A DNA stretch of 36,741 bases from NCBI GenBank assembly GCA_009692945.1, contig SHYD01000023.1, forward strand, positions 1 through 36,741, given 5' to 3'. The position numbers and the translations under genes are program-made. The notes beneath the pieces were generated by a model. The model was not told the DNA's origin. It saw nothing but the letters and a program-made list of their open reading frames with translations, and did not search any database. Origin of the DNA: Dehalococcoidia bacterium (lineage in GTDB: Bacteria > Chloroflexota > Dehalococcoidia > SHYD01). Each line of letters begins with the position of its first letter. Position 1 is the stretch's first letter. Shown in pieces: positions 17,482 to 27,144 of this stretch.

Positions 17482-18924
17482 ATGCAGGTTCCGATGCGAG
17501 TCCACTTCATCGGGATCGGTGGGATCGGGATGAGCGCGCTCGCCCATCTCCTTTTGAACGAGGGATGCCAGGTCTCGGGTTCGGACCTCCAGGAAAGCGC
17601 GATCACCCGCGAACTGGCCCTGAAAGGCGCCACCGTGCATCGCGGCCATGAACCGGCTCACGTTGGCGACGCCGAACTCGTGGTGATCACTTCGGCGGCG
17701 AACCAGGATAACCCGGAGGTCGCGGCGGCGCTGGCGCGGGGCGTCCGCATCATCAAACGGGCCGAACTGCTGGGCCGGTTGATGCGGGGCAAACGCGGCG
17801 TGGGGGTGGCAGGGTCCCACGGCAAGACCACCACCACCGCCATGCTCGCTTGCGCGTTAGTTGAGGGTGGGTTCGACCCCACGGTGGTGGTGGGCGGCGA
17901 GGTTCCTGAATTGGGGGGCAATGCCCGCAGTGGCAGGGGCGCCTTTTTCGTGGCCGAGGCCGACGAGTTCGACGCGTCCTTCCTTCAACTCCACCCCGAG
18001 GTCGCGGTGGTCACCAATATCGAGGCCGAACACCTGGACTATTACGGTGACCTTGCTCACGTCGTGAAGGCCTTCGGCATGTTCCTCCAGGGGGTCCCCG
18101 TCCACGGACACATCGTCTTCTGCCTTGACGACCCCATCTTGGCGAGTCTACAATCAGACCGAAACGGGTGGATTCGCGCTAAGCTAAACGACACAGAACA
18201 AGCGTCGCTTGGAGCCTTGCTCTCGGGTGCAGTGCAGGTGGAATCCAGGATCAGTTTCGGGTTCCATCCAGGCGCTCGTTGGCGGGCAGAACAGGTGCGT
18301 CCCAACACCCAAGGAGGCTCCGACTTCACGGTCATGGATGGTGGGGCGCCGGCGGGAGAGTTCAGCCTGCGGATTCCCGGACGCCATAACGTGAGCAATG
18401 CGCTGGGTGTCATCGCTGCCGCCCGGTCGATTGGGGTTGAGCTTGGGGTGTTGCAGCGGATGCTGAGCGAGTTCGGAGGCGTCAAACGGAGATTTCAGTT
18501 GCTGGGTGAGGCGATGGGCGTGACCGTCATCGACGACTACGCCCACCACCCCTCCGAAGTACGCGCCACTCTGGCCGCGGCCCGCGGCCGTTTCGGCACG
18601 CGCCTAGTGCGGTGTGTGTTCCAACCCCACACCTACAGCCGCACCAAACTGCTGGAAGCCGAGTACCGGACCGCCTTTCGTGACGCAGACGCGGTCAGCA
18701 TCACGGAAGTCTATGCGGCAAGGGAGGAGAACACCTGGGGCGCCAGTGGCGCCGCCCTCGCCAATTCCCTGGAGCACCCCTTGGTGACCTTTACCCCCGG
18801 ACTCGATGAGGCGGTCGCCCATGAGACCCGGTCACTGCGGCCCGGCGATGTCCTAGTGGTGATGGGCGCCGGCGACGTGTACCAGGTTGGCGAGCGGGTG
18901 CTCGGGGAACTGAGGGGACGGTGA
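17482..18924 (+). CDS. murC: UDP-MurNAc:L-alanine ligase
   Basis: MurC attaches L-Ala to UDP-MurNAc, the first of the Mur ligases. The 480-aa protein has FIGIGGIGMSALAHLLL at the N-terminus, the ATP loop GVAGSHGKTTTTAML, EADEFDASFL, VTNIEAEHLDYY, IDDYAHHPSEVRATL and FQPHTYSRTKLL. All are MurC hallmarks and separate it from MurD and MurF. Translation may start at ATG 17482 or, four codons later, at ATG 17494 just before VHFIGIGG. It follows murG by two bases and overlaps murB by four. Confidence 0.96.
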   Translation: MQVPMRVHFIGIGGIGMSALAHLLLNEGCQVSGSDLQESAITRELALKGATVHRGHEPAHVGDAELVVITSAANQDNPEVAAALARGVRIIKRAELLGRLMRGKRGVGVAGSHGKTTTTAMLACALVEGGFDPTVVVGGEVPELGGNARSGRGAFFVAEADEFDASFLQLHPEVAVVTNIEAEHLDYYGDLAHVVKAFGMFLQGVPVHGHIVFCLDDPILASLQSDRNGWIRAKLNDTEQASLGALLSGAVQVESRISFGFHPGARWRAEQVRPNTQGGSDFTVMDGGAPAGEFSLRIPGRHNVSNALGVIAAARSIGVELGVLQRMLSEFGGVKRRFQLLGEAMGVTVIDDYAHHPSEVRATLAAARGRFGTRLVRCVFQPHTYSRTKLLEAEYRTAFRDADAVSITEVYAAREENTWGASGAALANSLEHPLVTFTPGLDEAVAHETRSLRPGDVLVVMGAGDVYQVGERVLGELRGR

Positions 18925-19868
18925 CCGCCACGCATCCCGGCAGGGGCGTTGCTGGACTGGAGCGGGCGTTCCCCATCCGGCGGGACGAACCGATGTCCCG
19001 CCATACCAGTTTTCGGATCGGCGGCCCCGCAGAAGTATTTGTGCGCGTTGACTCCCGAGAGACGCTGAGGACGGCAGCCGCAATCGCCGCAGAGGCTTCG
19101 CTGGATGTCCTGTACGTTGGCGGCGGCAGCAATCTCCTCGTCTCCGACGCCGGTGCTGGCGGGCTGGTCGTCGAGACCTGGACCAATCGGGACCCCTTCG
19201 AAGGGGTCGACCTGGCGCCCGGAGGCGACGGTACCGTGTCGTTGTGGGTGTTCAGCGGCGTTCCGCTGCCGAGACTGGCCACAATGGCGGCGCGCCGGGG
19301 TCTGAGCGGCATGGAATGGGCCGCCGGAATCCCGGGCACCGTCGGCGGCGGCGTGGTGAACAACGCCGGGGCCCATGGCTCCAGCATGGCCGAGGCCGTG
19401 TCAGCCGTCTCAGTGTGGACTCCGCAGGGCGACCGGGAGTTGCGGGCAGGCGAACTTGGGTACGGTTATCGGACCAGCCGGTTCAGAACCGGAGGATTCG
19501 ACCCGTCCACCGTGGTGCTGGCCGCCCGCCTCGTATTTCGACCGGACGAACCAGCCGCCATCGAGGGCCGCATCGCCGAGTACACCGCATACCGCCGGGC
19601 CACCCAACCCAGCCAGCGCAGCGTCGGCTCGATCTTCAAGAACCCCCCGGGAGCCTCGGCCGGGCGCCTGCTGGAGGAGGCGGGAATGAAGGGAACCCGC
19701 ATCGGCGACGCCGAGATCTCACCGAAGCACGCCAATTTTATTGTCAATCGTGGCCACGCTCGGGCGGCCGAGGTGCTCGAACTCATCAACCTCACCCAAC
19801 AGCGGGTCTTGGCGGAGTTCGGCATCCGGCTCGAATTGGAGATTCAACCGGTGGGGAAGGGATTCTAG
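18921..19868 (+). CDS. murB: UDP-N-acetylenolpyruvoylglucosamine reductase
   Basis: MurB reduces UDP-GlcNAc-enolpyruvate to UDP-MurNAc with NADPH and bound FAD. The 315-aa protein shows the FAD-binding segments [23 protein letters not shown] and [23 protein letters not shown], then the catalytic-Ser region [21 protein letters not shown] and HANFIVN. The compact shape resembles the Gram-positive type II MurB. GTG 18921 overlaps the murC stop (GTGA). An internal ATG at 18993 is possible but would give a short N-terminus. Confidence 0.95.
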   Translation: MTATHPGRGVAGLERAFPIRRDEPMSRHTSFRIGGPAEVFVRVDSRETLRTAAAIAAEASLDVLYVGGGSNLLVSDAGAGGLVVETWTNRDPFEGVDLAPGGDGTVSLWVFSGVPLPRLATMAARRGLSGMEWAAGIPGTVGGGVVNNAGAHGSSMAEAVSAVSVWTPQGDRELRAGELGYGYRTSRFRTGGFDPSTVVLAARLVFRPDEPAAIEGRIAEYTAYRRATQPSQRSVGSIFKNPPGASAGRLLEEAGMKGTRIGDAEISPKHANFIVNRGHARAAEVLELINLTQQRVLAEFGIRLELEIQPVGKGF

Positions 19869-19877
19869 GAGGCTGTC

Positions 19878-20990
19878 TTGGCTCGACTCAAGGTCGGGGT
19901 GCTGTTCGGCGGGCAATCGGTGGAGCACGAAGTTTCGCTGATCTCTGCGGGCTCCATCCTCAACGCCCTCGACACCGCTAAATACGAGGTGGTTCCCCTT
20001 GCCATCACCAAAGACGGCAGATGGCTGGCGAGCCGGGATGCCGCCGCACTGCTGCCCTCAGGTGGTCCGAGTTTCGGCTCAACCGGGCTCGAGCTGCCCG
20101 GGCCGAAAGCGGTTGCGGCGACAAACCAGCCACGAGGGCTGCTGCCCGCCCTAGATGTGGTGTTCCCCGTGGTGCATGGCACGAACGGGGAGGATGGCAC
20201 ATTGCAGGGACTGCTGGAACTGGCGGGAGTCCCCTACGTGGGAGCCGGCGTGGCGGCGAGCGCGGTGGGCATGGACAAGGCCCTCATGAAGAGCCTGTTC
20301 CGCGACGCTGGTATCCCCATCGCCCGGCACGAGGTGGTGTTGAGAGCAGACTTTGAGGCCGCCGCTGCCGAAACCGCCCTGCGCATCCGTGGCGGCATCG
20401 GACTGCCCTGCTTCGTGAAACCTGCCAATGGCGGCAGCAGCGTGGGCGTCAGCCACGCACGGACCAGCGCCGCACTTCTGGAATCACTCGGGTTGGCGTT
20501 CCGGCTGGACCGCAAGGTGCTGGTGGAAGAGGCGATCACAGGCAGGGAGTTGGAGTGCAGCGTCCTGGGCAACGACCGGCCCGAGGCTTCGGCCGTGGGC
20601 GAGATCATTACGAGCCACGATTTTTACGACTACGACGCCAAGTACCGCGACAACTCCACCCGGCTGGAGGTACCCGCGGCCGTTCCGGCAGAGGTGGCCA
20701 ACCGGGTCCGGGAGCTCGCGGTCCGGGCGTTCCAGGCCATCGACTGCGCCGGAATGGCCCGGGTCGACTGTTTCTACCGGTCCTCCGATGGCGCGGTGCT
20801 GGTCAACGAGATCAACACGATCCCGGGATTCACTCCCATGAGCATGTACCCACGGATGTGGGAGGCGGCGGGCCTGCCCTACCCCGCCCTGCTGGACCGT
20901 CTCATCGATCTCGCGCTGCAGCGGCACGAAGACCGCAAACGATCGCGCAGCGATATCGAGGCTGTCCGTCGCGCGGAGGCGCCGGTTTAA
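19878..20990 (+). CDS. ddl: D-alanine:D-alanine ligase
   Basis: Makes the D-Ala-D-Ala dipeptide used by MurF. The 370-aa ATP-grasp protein starts with [18 protein letters not shown] and has [45 protein letters not shown], and the omega-loop [12 protein letters not shown], whose Tyr is typical of D-Ala-D-Ala rather than D-Ala-D-lactate ligases, followed by [17 protein letters not shown]. The start is TTG 19878, set by a perfect AGGAGG five bases upstream. It ends three bases before ftsQ. Confidence 0.95.
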   Translation: MARLKVGVLFGGQSVEHEVSLISAGSILNALDTAKYEVVPLAITKDGRWLASRDAAALLPSGGPSFGSTGLELPGPKAVAATNQPRGLLPALDVVFPVVHGTNGEDGTLQGLLELAGVPYVGAGVAASAVGMDKALMKSLFRDAGIPIARHEVVLRADFEAAAAETALRIRGGIGLPCFVKPANGGSSVGVSHARTSAALLESLGLAFRLDRKVLVEEAITGRELECSVLGNDRPEASAVGEIITSHDFYDYDAKYRDNSTRLEVPAAVPAEVANRVRELAVRAFQAIDCAGMARVDCFYRSSDGAVLVNEINTIPGFTPMSMYPRMWEAAGLPYPALLDRLIDLALQRHEDRKRSRSDIEAVRRAEAPV

Positions 20991-20993
20991 GCA

Positions 20994-21785
20994 ATGTTCA
21001 ACCGAAAACATTCGTCCCCCATCCCGTCGCCCGTGATCAATCAAGCGGGCATCGTTGCGGCCCGGCTGCCCAAGCCATGGCGCTATCGGGGCTGGTTGAG
21101 CCTGATCCTGAAGGTTGCCGCCGTTATGGGTGGCCTCACCATCGGCGTCAGCGTCTTCCGCTCCCCGGTGTTCGCCGTTTCCGAGATTGAGATCACCGGG
21201 CTCCACCAACTGCCTCAATCTCGCATCAGCGAACGGTTCGATGTCCACGGCGCCAACATCCTGGCGCTGCAGACTGACGACCTGCGAACCGCTGCGTTGA
21301 AAGACCCGTGGGTACGGTCGGTGGGAGTGCAGCGGCGGCTCCCCGGGAAACTTTCCGTTGCCGTCACAGAGCGGGAAGCGGCGGCCGTATGGCAGGTGCA
21401 GGGAAGGCAGTTTCTGATCGACCGGGATGGCACCATCCTGGAGGAGACACGCAACCGGACCGGGCTTCCAGTCATCAGGGACCAGGACGGCTCGCTACCC
21501 ACGCCCGGTGAAACGCGCAGTGCCGAAACGGTTGCGCTGGCCCGCACCCTGATGGAGGTGGTCCCCAATGAGCTGGGCGAAAAGGCCGTCGACTTCGAGT
21601 ATTTGAGTTATGGGGGCCTGGTGGTGGAGACAGATAGAGGCCACCGGGCACGTTTCGGGGACGCCTCAGACTTCCAGTGGAAGCTGGCAATCTGGAAAGC
21701 GGTCCTTAAGGAAGCGGACGCCCAGCAGATGAAGGCCACCCACATCGACCTGCGCTTCGGCGACCGTCCGTTCTTCCGTTCCTGA
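20994..21785 (+). CDS. ftsQ: Cell division protein FtsQ (DivIB-like)
   Basis: A bitopic divisome protein that recruits FtsL/FtsB. The 263-aa product has about 35 cytoplasmic residues, one membrane segment (LSLILKVAAVMGGLTIGVSVF), then a POTRA domain (FAVSEIEITGLHQLPQSRI) and the beta domain with DPWVRSVGVQRRLPGKLSVAVTEREAAAVW, a typical FtsQ signature, and FLIDRDGTIL. Position between ddl and ftsA is classical. Confidence 0.92.
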   Translation: MFNRKHSSPIPSPVINQAGIVAARLPKPWRYRGWLSLILKVAAVMGGLTIGVSVFRSPVFAVSEIEITGLHQLPQSRISERFDVHGANILALQTDDLRTAALKDPWVRSVGVQRRLPGKLSVAVTEREAAAVWQVQGRQFLIDRDGTILEETRNRTGLPVIRDQDGSLPTPGETRSAETVALARTLMEVVPNELGEKAVDFEYLSYGGLVVETDRGHRARFGDASDFQWKLAIWKAVLKEADAQQMKATHIDLRFGDRPFFRS

Positions 21786-21841
21786 TCAGAAAAAACCGAA
21801 TCAAAGCCTGTTCCTAGATCGAGCTCCACGGAGATCTCCCG

Positions 21842-23074
21842 GTGGCCAAAGCCGCGCAATATGCAGCGATAGATGTCGGAACCACCAAGGTCTGTACTTT
21901 GGTGGGCCAGACCAACGCGTCCGGCGGGGTGGAGGTCGTCGGGGTCGGAGTCGTTCCATCCCGCGGTCTCCAGAAGGGGATGGTGGTCAACATCGACGAG
22001 GCCACCGACGCCATCCGGGCCTCGATCCAGCGAGCGGCCCATTCCAGCGGCGGGCAGATCCGCCACGCCTACCTCGGGATCACCGGCAGCCACCTCACCT
22101 CGGTGAACAACCGGGGGACGGTGACGATGGTCCGCCCTGACCGCCTGGTGGCTGGGGACGACGTCTCACGGGTCATGGAAGCGGCCCGCGCTACCGTCGG
22201 CGTTCCCAACAACCGGGAGGTCATCCACGTGTTGCCGAGGGGCTACACCCTTGACGGGCAGGAGGGAATCCGCAACCCCATCGGCCTGCACGGGTTTCGC
22301 CTTGACGTGGATGCTCACATCATCATGGGGGCACTGACGTCTATCCAGAACCTCACCAAGTGCGTCGAACAACTCGGTGTCACCGTGGACGACCTCGTGC
22401 TCGAACCGCTGGCCAGCGGGGAAGCCGTGCTGACCGACGACGAGCGAGAGAACGGGACCCTGCTGGTGGACATTGGCGGCGGAACCACCGATATCGCCGT
22501 GTTCCAGCAGGGCAGCGTGGCCCATACCTCCATCATCCCCATCGGCGGACACCAATTTACGCACGACCTCGTCATCGGCCTGCGGGCGCCCTATGCGGCG
22601 GCAGAGGCCGCCAAGATCGCGCACGGGACGGTTGAACCTGATGGCGTGGGCGAGGACGAGATGGTGGAACTGAGCGCGTTTGGCGATACCGCAAAACGCC
22701 CGGTTTCCCGGCGTTTGATGGCGGACATCCTGCGGGCGCGGTTCGACGAACTGGTGGAGTTGGTGCAGGCTGAGGTACGGAAAGCCGGGTATCTGGGCCT
22801 GCTCCCCGCCGGCGCGGTGTTGACCGGCGGCTCCTCCGGCCTGGGACATCTGACTGAAGTGGCCGAGCACTTGTTCAACATGCCCGCCCGGATCGGCCGC
22901 CCTACCGGCGTTTCGGGCCTAACCGACTCCATCAGCGCCCCCGCCTTCGCCACCAGCGTCGGACTGCTGTTGTGGGCGGCGCGTTTCGGCGATCAGGAGG
23001 GGCGTGCCCAGAGCGGGTTCTCCCTCACTGAATGGATCCAAAACCTCCTGACGTTGCTGCGGAGTAGGAATTAG
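21842..23074 (+). CDS. ftsA: Cell division protein FtsA
   Basis: An actin-like ATPase that anchors FtsZ to the membrane. The 410-aa protein has the phosphate-1 motif YAAIDVGTTKVCTLVG, the 1C subdomain (GMVVNIDEATDAIRASI), phosphate-2 LVDIGGGTTDIAVF, the adenosine motif VLTGGSSGLGHL, and an amphipathic C-terminal helix (LTEWIQNLLTLLRSRN) that fits a membrane-targeting sequence. GTG 21842 has GGAG eight bases upstream. A 56-bp gap separates it from ftsQ. Confidence 0.96.
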   Translation: MAKAAQYAAIDVGTTKVCTLVGQTNASGGVEVVGVGVVPSRGLQKGMVVNIDEATDAIRASIQRAAHSSGGQIRHAYLGITGSHLTSVNNRGTVTMVRPDRLVAGDDVSRVMEAARATVGVPNNREVIHVLPRGYTLDGQEGIRNPIGLHGFRLDVDAHIIMGALTSIQNLTKCVEQLGVTVDDLVLEPLASGEAVLTDDERENGTLLVDIGGGTTDIAVFQQGSVAHTSIIPIGGHQFTHDLVIGLRAPYAAAEAAKIAHGTVEPDGVGEDEMVELSAFGDTAKRPVSRRLMADILRARFDELVELVQAEVRKAGYLGLLPAGAVLTGGSSGLGHLTEVAEHLFNMPARIGRPTGVSGLTDSISAPAFATSVGLLLWAARFGDQEGRAQSGFSLTEWIQNLLTLLRSRN

Positions 23075-23301
23075 CTGACAGGAAAGGGGTAATTGCGCAC
23101 ATGTCGGGGGCGGTGGAATTCTGGGGCAGGCGTGCAGAGGGCAGCAGCCCTTTGCTGGGAGAGGGGGCGAAAGTTGGTACTCAACGCCGCCTCGTCACGC
23201 TGGTCCAAACAGGTACAGGCAAGGCCGGGATCGGCTGCACAACTCGGCAGCGTGGTAGCATTCTTGGAGTGCCCGCTTGAGCGGGGAAGGAAGGACAACC
23301 G
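23075..23301 (+). promoter_or_regulatory. ftsA-ftsZ spacer with hairpin at the ftsZ ribosome site
   Basis: A 227-bp non-coding spacer, long for this otherwise tightly packed cluster, so an ftsZ-specific promoter is plausible, though no convincing -35/-10 pair is seen. At 23272-23285 the perfect stem CCCGC/GCGGG with loop TTGA sits next to the GAAGGAAGGA ribosome site, so it could modulate translation. Confidence 0.4.
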
Positions 23302-24411
23302 ATGGCAACACGACGAGAAACCGGCGCCGCAGACGACCGCCAGGCCAACATCAAGGTCCTGGGGGTGGGCGGCGGCGGCTGCAATGCTATCAACCGCATG
23401 ATCGAGGAGCGCATCCAGGGGGTTGAATTCATCGCCCTGAACACCGACTCCCAGGCGCTGATGCGCTCGCAAGCGCCCATCAAGATCCGGATCGGGGAGA
23501 ACCTGACCCGCGGCCTTGGCTCCGGCGGTGACCCGGCCAAGGGCGAAAAGTCGGCACGAGAAAGCCGTGACGAACTGGTGGAAGCCCTGCGGGACGCGGA
23601 CATGGTGTTCATCACCGCCGGGATGGGTGGCGGCACCGGCACGGGCGCGGCTCCCATCGTGGCGGAGGTCGCGAAAGAACTCGGAGCGCTCTCGGTGGCG
23701 GTGGTCACCCGTCCCTTCAGCTTCGAGGGGAACAAACGGCGTGCCACCGCTGACGACGGCATCCAGCGGCTTCAGGAGCACGTCGACACCCTGATCGTCA
23801 TCCCGAACGACCGGCTGCTCGCCATCACCGACAAGCGCCTCCCCCTGGCCGAGGCCTTCAAGATCGCCGACGACGTGCTGCGCCAAGGTATCCAGGGCAT
23901 CTCCGACATCATCACCATTCCTGGCGACATCAACGTCGACTTCGCCGACGTGAAGTCGGTGATGCAGAACGCCGGACATGCGCTGATGGCGGTTGGCTGG
24001 GGCAGCGGCGAGGACCGGGCCTCCGAAGCGGCGCGGGCCGCCATCTCGAGTCCGCTGCTGGACGTGGCCATCGACGGCGCATCGGGCGTGCTGCTCAACA
24101 TCACCGGTGACGAGACCATGACTCTCCACGAGGTGAATACCGCGGCGGAGATCATCGCGCAGGCGGTGGACCCCAACGCCAACTTCATCTTCGGCACCGT
24201 GACCGACCCCCGAATGGAAGGCAAGCTCAAGATCACCCTCATCGCCACCGGCTTCAAGGGCCAGACCATGGGCGCCCGCATGGTGGCCCCCGAGCCGCTG
24301 CGCGACGAGACCAATGTCCGGCGCATTGCCCCCCGCCCCGAGGAAACGCCGGCGGCCGACGACCTGGACATCCCGCCTTTCTTGCGACGAGCCCGCTCCA
24401 TCAACAGCTGA
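23302..24411 (+). CDS. ftsZ: Cell division GTPase FtsZ
   Basis: The tubulin homologue that forms the Z ring. The 369-aa protein has the N-terminal [13 protein letters not shown], the tubulin signature GGGTGTG (residues 109-115), NTDSQAL, the T7-loop region [14 protein letters not shown], and a C-terminal conserved peptide [13 protein letters not shown] that binds FtsA and other partners. The linker before it is short, about 30 residues. ATG 23302 follows GGAAGGAAGGA. It is the last dcw gene, as usual. Confidence 0.98.
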   Translation: MATRRETGAADDRQANIKVLGVGGGGCNAINRMIEERIQGVEFIALNTDSQALMRSQAPIKIRIGENLTRGLGSGGDPAKGEKSARESRDELVEALRDADMVFITAGMGGGTGTGAAPIVAEVAKELGALSVAVVTRPFSFEGNKRRATADDGIQRLQEHVDTLIVIPNDRLLAITDKRLPLAEAFKIADDVLRQGIQGISDIITIPGDINVDFADVKSVMQNAGHALMAVGWGSGEDRASEAARAAISSPLLDVAIDGASGVLLNITGDETMTLHEVNTAAEIIAQAVDPNANFIFGTVTDPRMEGKLKITLIATGFKGQTMGARMVAPEPLRDETNVRRIAPRPEETPAADDLDIPPFLRRARSINS

Positions 24412-24418
24412 CCGGCAA

Positions 24419-24477
24419 CCCCAGATTGGGGGAATGGTCGACTCCAGGCACAGGAGCAGGTTTTGCACCGGCTCCTG
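24419..24477 (+). terminator. Two hairpins after ftsZ, possible weak terminator
   Basis: CCCCA/TGGGG with a 3-base loop (24419-24431) and CAGGAGC/GCTCCTG with a 13-base loop (24451-24477). Only TTT follows the second, so rho-independent termination is uncertain. The second stem includes the AGGAG that would serve the TTG start of the next gene. Confidence 0.35.
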
Positions 24478-26943
24478 TTTGCCCGTTCCATTCTGGCATT
24501 CCACTCCAGCCCCGGATTTGGAGGAATGGCGATACCCCGCCTGTTCTCCATCTTGGCAGCATTGATTGTGGGTGCGACCGCATGGTTGCCGCCGGCGCTC
24601 CCAAGTGCTGGTGCAGCTGACAGTATCGTGCTGCCGGCGAGGCGGTTTGTACCTACGACGCCGGTGGGAAGCGGGGGTAGCCTCAGCCTATCGTCCACCT
24701 TCGACGTCACCCTTTCCTCGGCCGCCAGTGCGCCGTTGCAACCGCTCGGTTACGAAGACGGGGCAGTGCCCGGAATCCCCCTGGGGTCGCCGTCGACGGT
24801 GTCCAGTGGAACTCACACCGGATCCGGAGGAATCACGGTTACCAGCGGCTACACCGCCAAGCCCGGCCTGCGCTGGCTGTCATTGAAGGCCGTCCTGGGC
24901 CCTCCAGATCAGCCGCTGGCAAGCCTCGATCTGAGGCCATACGTGGTGATGGACGAACTCGCGAGCGGCTTCAACGTTAAGGTGTATGCTCCTCCGGGCA
25001 TCGCGCCAGCCCTAGCCACGAGCTACGCTGAGGGCTACGAGGCGGCTTGGAAGCAGATCGGGCGCTGTTTGACTCGTTCAACGACAAAACATACCTCATC
25101 TACCTCGCCGGTGACCGTGATGTTTATGAACAGGGGATGATCGGGTTCTTCAACGTCCTGCCGGACCAGGCGGCGGCGCTTAAGGCCCAGACCGGGGGGC
25201 TCAACTCAGCTTCATTGAACGCCATGATCTTGTACTTGGGGACCAGCACCCAGCCAGCGGTCCCGGTTGACTATCGGCCACGAATACGCAGAAAACCGCT
25301 TTGCAGCGTTGGCCTCCGGCAACCAGGGATCCGGGTGGTTCTGGGACGGGATGGCGGATCTGCTGGGTCTCCGCGTCGGGGAAAGCTTCGCCGATGGCCG
25401 CTGTGAGGGCGAAAGGTTCCGTTTGAGCCGATGGACCGGCGCCATGAACGCCCTCAAGGAAAGCCGCTACCTGCCGTTGACCGGCATCGAAACGCGCAGT
25501 CAGTGGCTGGCCAACGCGTCGGACCCCGCCAAGTGGTCGCTCCAATATGCCCAAGGGCAGGTGGCGGTGTCCTATTGGGAACAGCGCTTTGGGCTTGCCT
25601 CACTGGTCAAGATGGTCAAGCAGCCCAAGACGGCCGGGCAGCTCGGCACCGCACTGCAACAGGTCACCGGGTTGTCCATGGAAACGTTTGAGCAGGAGTT
25701 CCTTTCGGCCGCCAGACCTTTCGCAGCCGCACCCTCCCCTCCTGTGCCGGTCACGGTCCATCTCGATCCGGCGGGCGTCACCGCCCAAACGACGATCTTC
25801 TTCGACACCCTCTATGGCGACGTCCCCACAGGATCACGGTTCCGCACCCCGCGCTGCCTGGCGCCGGGAGACTACCAATTCGAAGTCATGAGCGACGGGA
25901 CCGTCCGAATCCTTGATGGAAAGACCACGTTGGTGCGATCGGCCGTCACCTACTCAGCGTCGTTCACCAAAGGCCGCATCTTCGCGGTTATCTCGTCCCC
26001 CGCCTACAGGGGCCTGGGTGGGTCCGGCGGTTCCGAACAACTCATCATGCGGGCCATCTTCGGCCGCTCCGCCGCCGAAAGCCGGGTGTTCGTGCCGGCC
26101 ACTCCGGCCGCCAGCGGCGCGCATCTCACCGGGACCCAGGCCTCCGAGGCCGGTTCCGATTTCGAGCCTCAACTGGCGGAGGACCTGGACGCCGTCAACG
26201 AACTCCCGCCAGGCGACTGCTCGGACGCGTGGCCCGACCGCAACCGGATCAGCGCCGCCACCCAGAGCAACTGGCCCCAGGGCCCGTTCCTGGGCGGGCC
26301 ATCTCACGGCAGCTCCCTGCCCACCCTGACCGCCACCCTCGCCTGGTCGAGCCCAAAGGTGTTCACCCAGTACCAACTCCAGGTCATCCCGGCGAACAAT
26401 GATGGTCCGGCCCTCAATCTGATACGCAACCGGGAATCCAGTTTCGTGGTCGAGGCGCCGGATATGGACCGGGGTCCGTATATCCTGCTCCCGGCGATGA
26501 GTTACACCTGGCGGGTGAGGGTGTCTGCCTCACCCATGGGACTGGGCGAGCACGACACCGGGTGGGACGCATGGTCGGAAACGCGTTCTTTCCGGACTCC
26601 GCTGCGAGACGCGTCCCGCATCACGCCGGCAGCGCCAACGAACGAGTCCTCCACCACCGCAGCGCCCCAAACGCTGCGATGGGAAAACGCGGACCGAGAT
26701 GTGTTCTATTACGAGGTGCAGATGAGTCCGGACCCCAATTTTGAAACCGAGCCCGCCAAAGCGGTCACCTTCGTCTGGTCCAACTTGGTGCATGGGGCCA
26801 TCGCCACGCCGCACAACAGTTGGACCACGCCCGTTCTTACGCCCAGCACCACCTACCACTGGCGGGTCCGTCCCCGGATCCAGGGCGACGGCGTCCCGGT
26901 GGCATGGAGTCAACGGGCCAGCTTCACCACGTCAGGCAATTGA
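24463..26943 (+). pseudogene. Secreted peptidase-MA-like protein with FN3-like domains, two frameshifts
   Basis: A secreted protein of about 825 aa when read across two shifts. It opens with a Sec-type signal (MAIPRLFSILAALIVGATAWLP...SAGA), continues to GYEAAWKQIG, shifts near 25060-25062 (a GGG run that would read through as GGGG), continues as ALFDSFNDKTYLIYLAGDRD, and shifts back near 25266-25270 to TIGHEYAENRF...GWFWDGMADLLGL. Outer parts share one frame, so the indels compensate. The HEYAE and WFWDG motifs resemble the metal site of peptidase-MA-like gluzincins, but the second His and the third-ligand Glu are missing. Two FN3-like beta domains follow (TLAWSSPKVFTQYQLQV...; LRWENADRDVFYYEVQM...). 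Start is TTG 24463 (AGGAG upstream) or ATG 24526. Family assignment is tentative. Confidence 0.7.
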
Positions 26944-26981
26944 CGGCCGCTTATCCTCCAGGCGGGGCGCTCATCCCCGAG

Positions 26982-26990
26982 TTATCCACA
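26982..26990 (+). promoter_or_regulatory. Perfect DnaA box
   Basis: TTATCCACA is a perfect match to the strong DnaA-binding consensus. It lies 17 bases upstream of the -35 of the nrdR promoter. DnaA is known to regulate ribonucleotide reductase genes in E. coli, so a regulatory role fits. No second perfect box was noticed here, so this is not an origin. Confidence 0.6.
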
Positions 26991-27007
26991 ACATGTGCTT
27001 TCGGTGC

Positions 27008-27036
27008 TTGACAAAGCGCAATATATGGTGTAGCGT
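27008..27036 (+). promoter_or_regulatory. Promoter of the nrdR-nrdJ operon
   Basis: Perfect TTGACA (27008-27013), a 17-base spacer and TAGCGT (27031-27036) as a weak -10. The NrdR box fills the spacer, so NrdR binding would occlude RNA polymerase. The predicted leader is about 100 bases. Confidence 0.6.
27016..27031 (+). promoter_or_regulatory. NrdR box
   Basis: GCGCAATATATGGTGT matches the NrdR consensus ACACWATATATWGTGT at nearly all positions, diverging at G in the first and third positions and at the G of TGG. NrdR sites usually occur as pairs. A clear second box is not visible; CCCATATTCCATTGTG at about 27040-27055 is only a loose match. Confidence 0.7.
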
Positions 27037-27144
27037 ACGCCCATATTCCATTGTGGCCGGTAGCGTCCCGGCGATGGGCATGCAGGGGACCGGCCAGGCC
27101 TCTCCGCTCGGCCCAGACTCAGGAGGTCCGAAGGAGCAGGGGTC

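Larger units (their letters stand above)
26944..27144. other. nrdR upstream control region
   Basis: A 201-bp non-coding region with a DnaA box, a sigma70-type promoter and an NrdR box listed separately. A small CGGGG/CCCCG stem (26963-26979) lacks a T run and is weak as a terminator. Confidence 0.6.

Noticed and set aside
23071..24504. 477-codon minus-strand open frame opposite ftsZ
   Set aside because: Antisense shadow of ftsZ with no protein family features.
25060..25270. Programmed ribosomal frameshifting in the secreted protein
   Set aside because: No slippery heptamer with a downstream structure is evident, and two opposite shifts about 200 bases apart fit indels better.
26982..26990. 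Replication origin
   Set aside because: A single DnaA box without a cluster, an AT-rich unwinding region or dnaA/dnaN neighbours.
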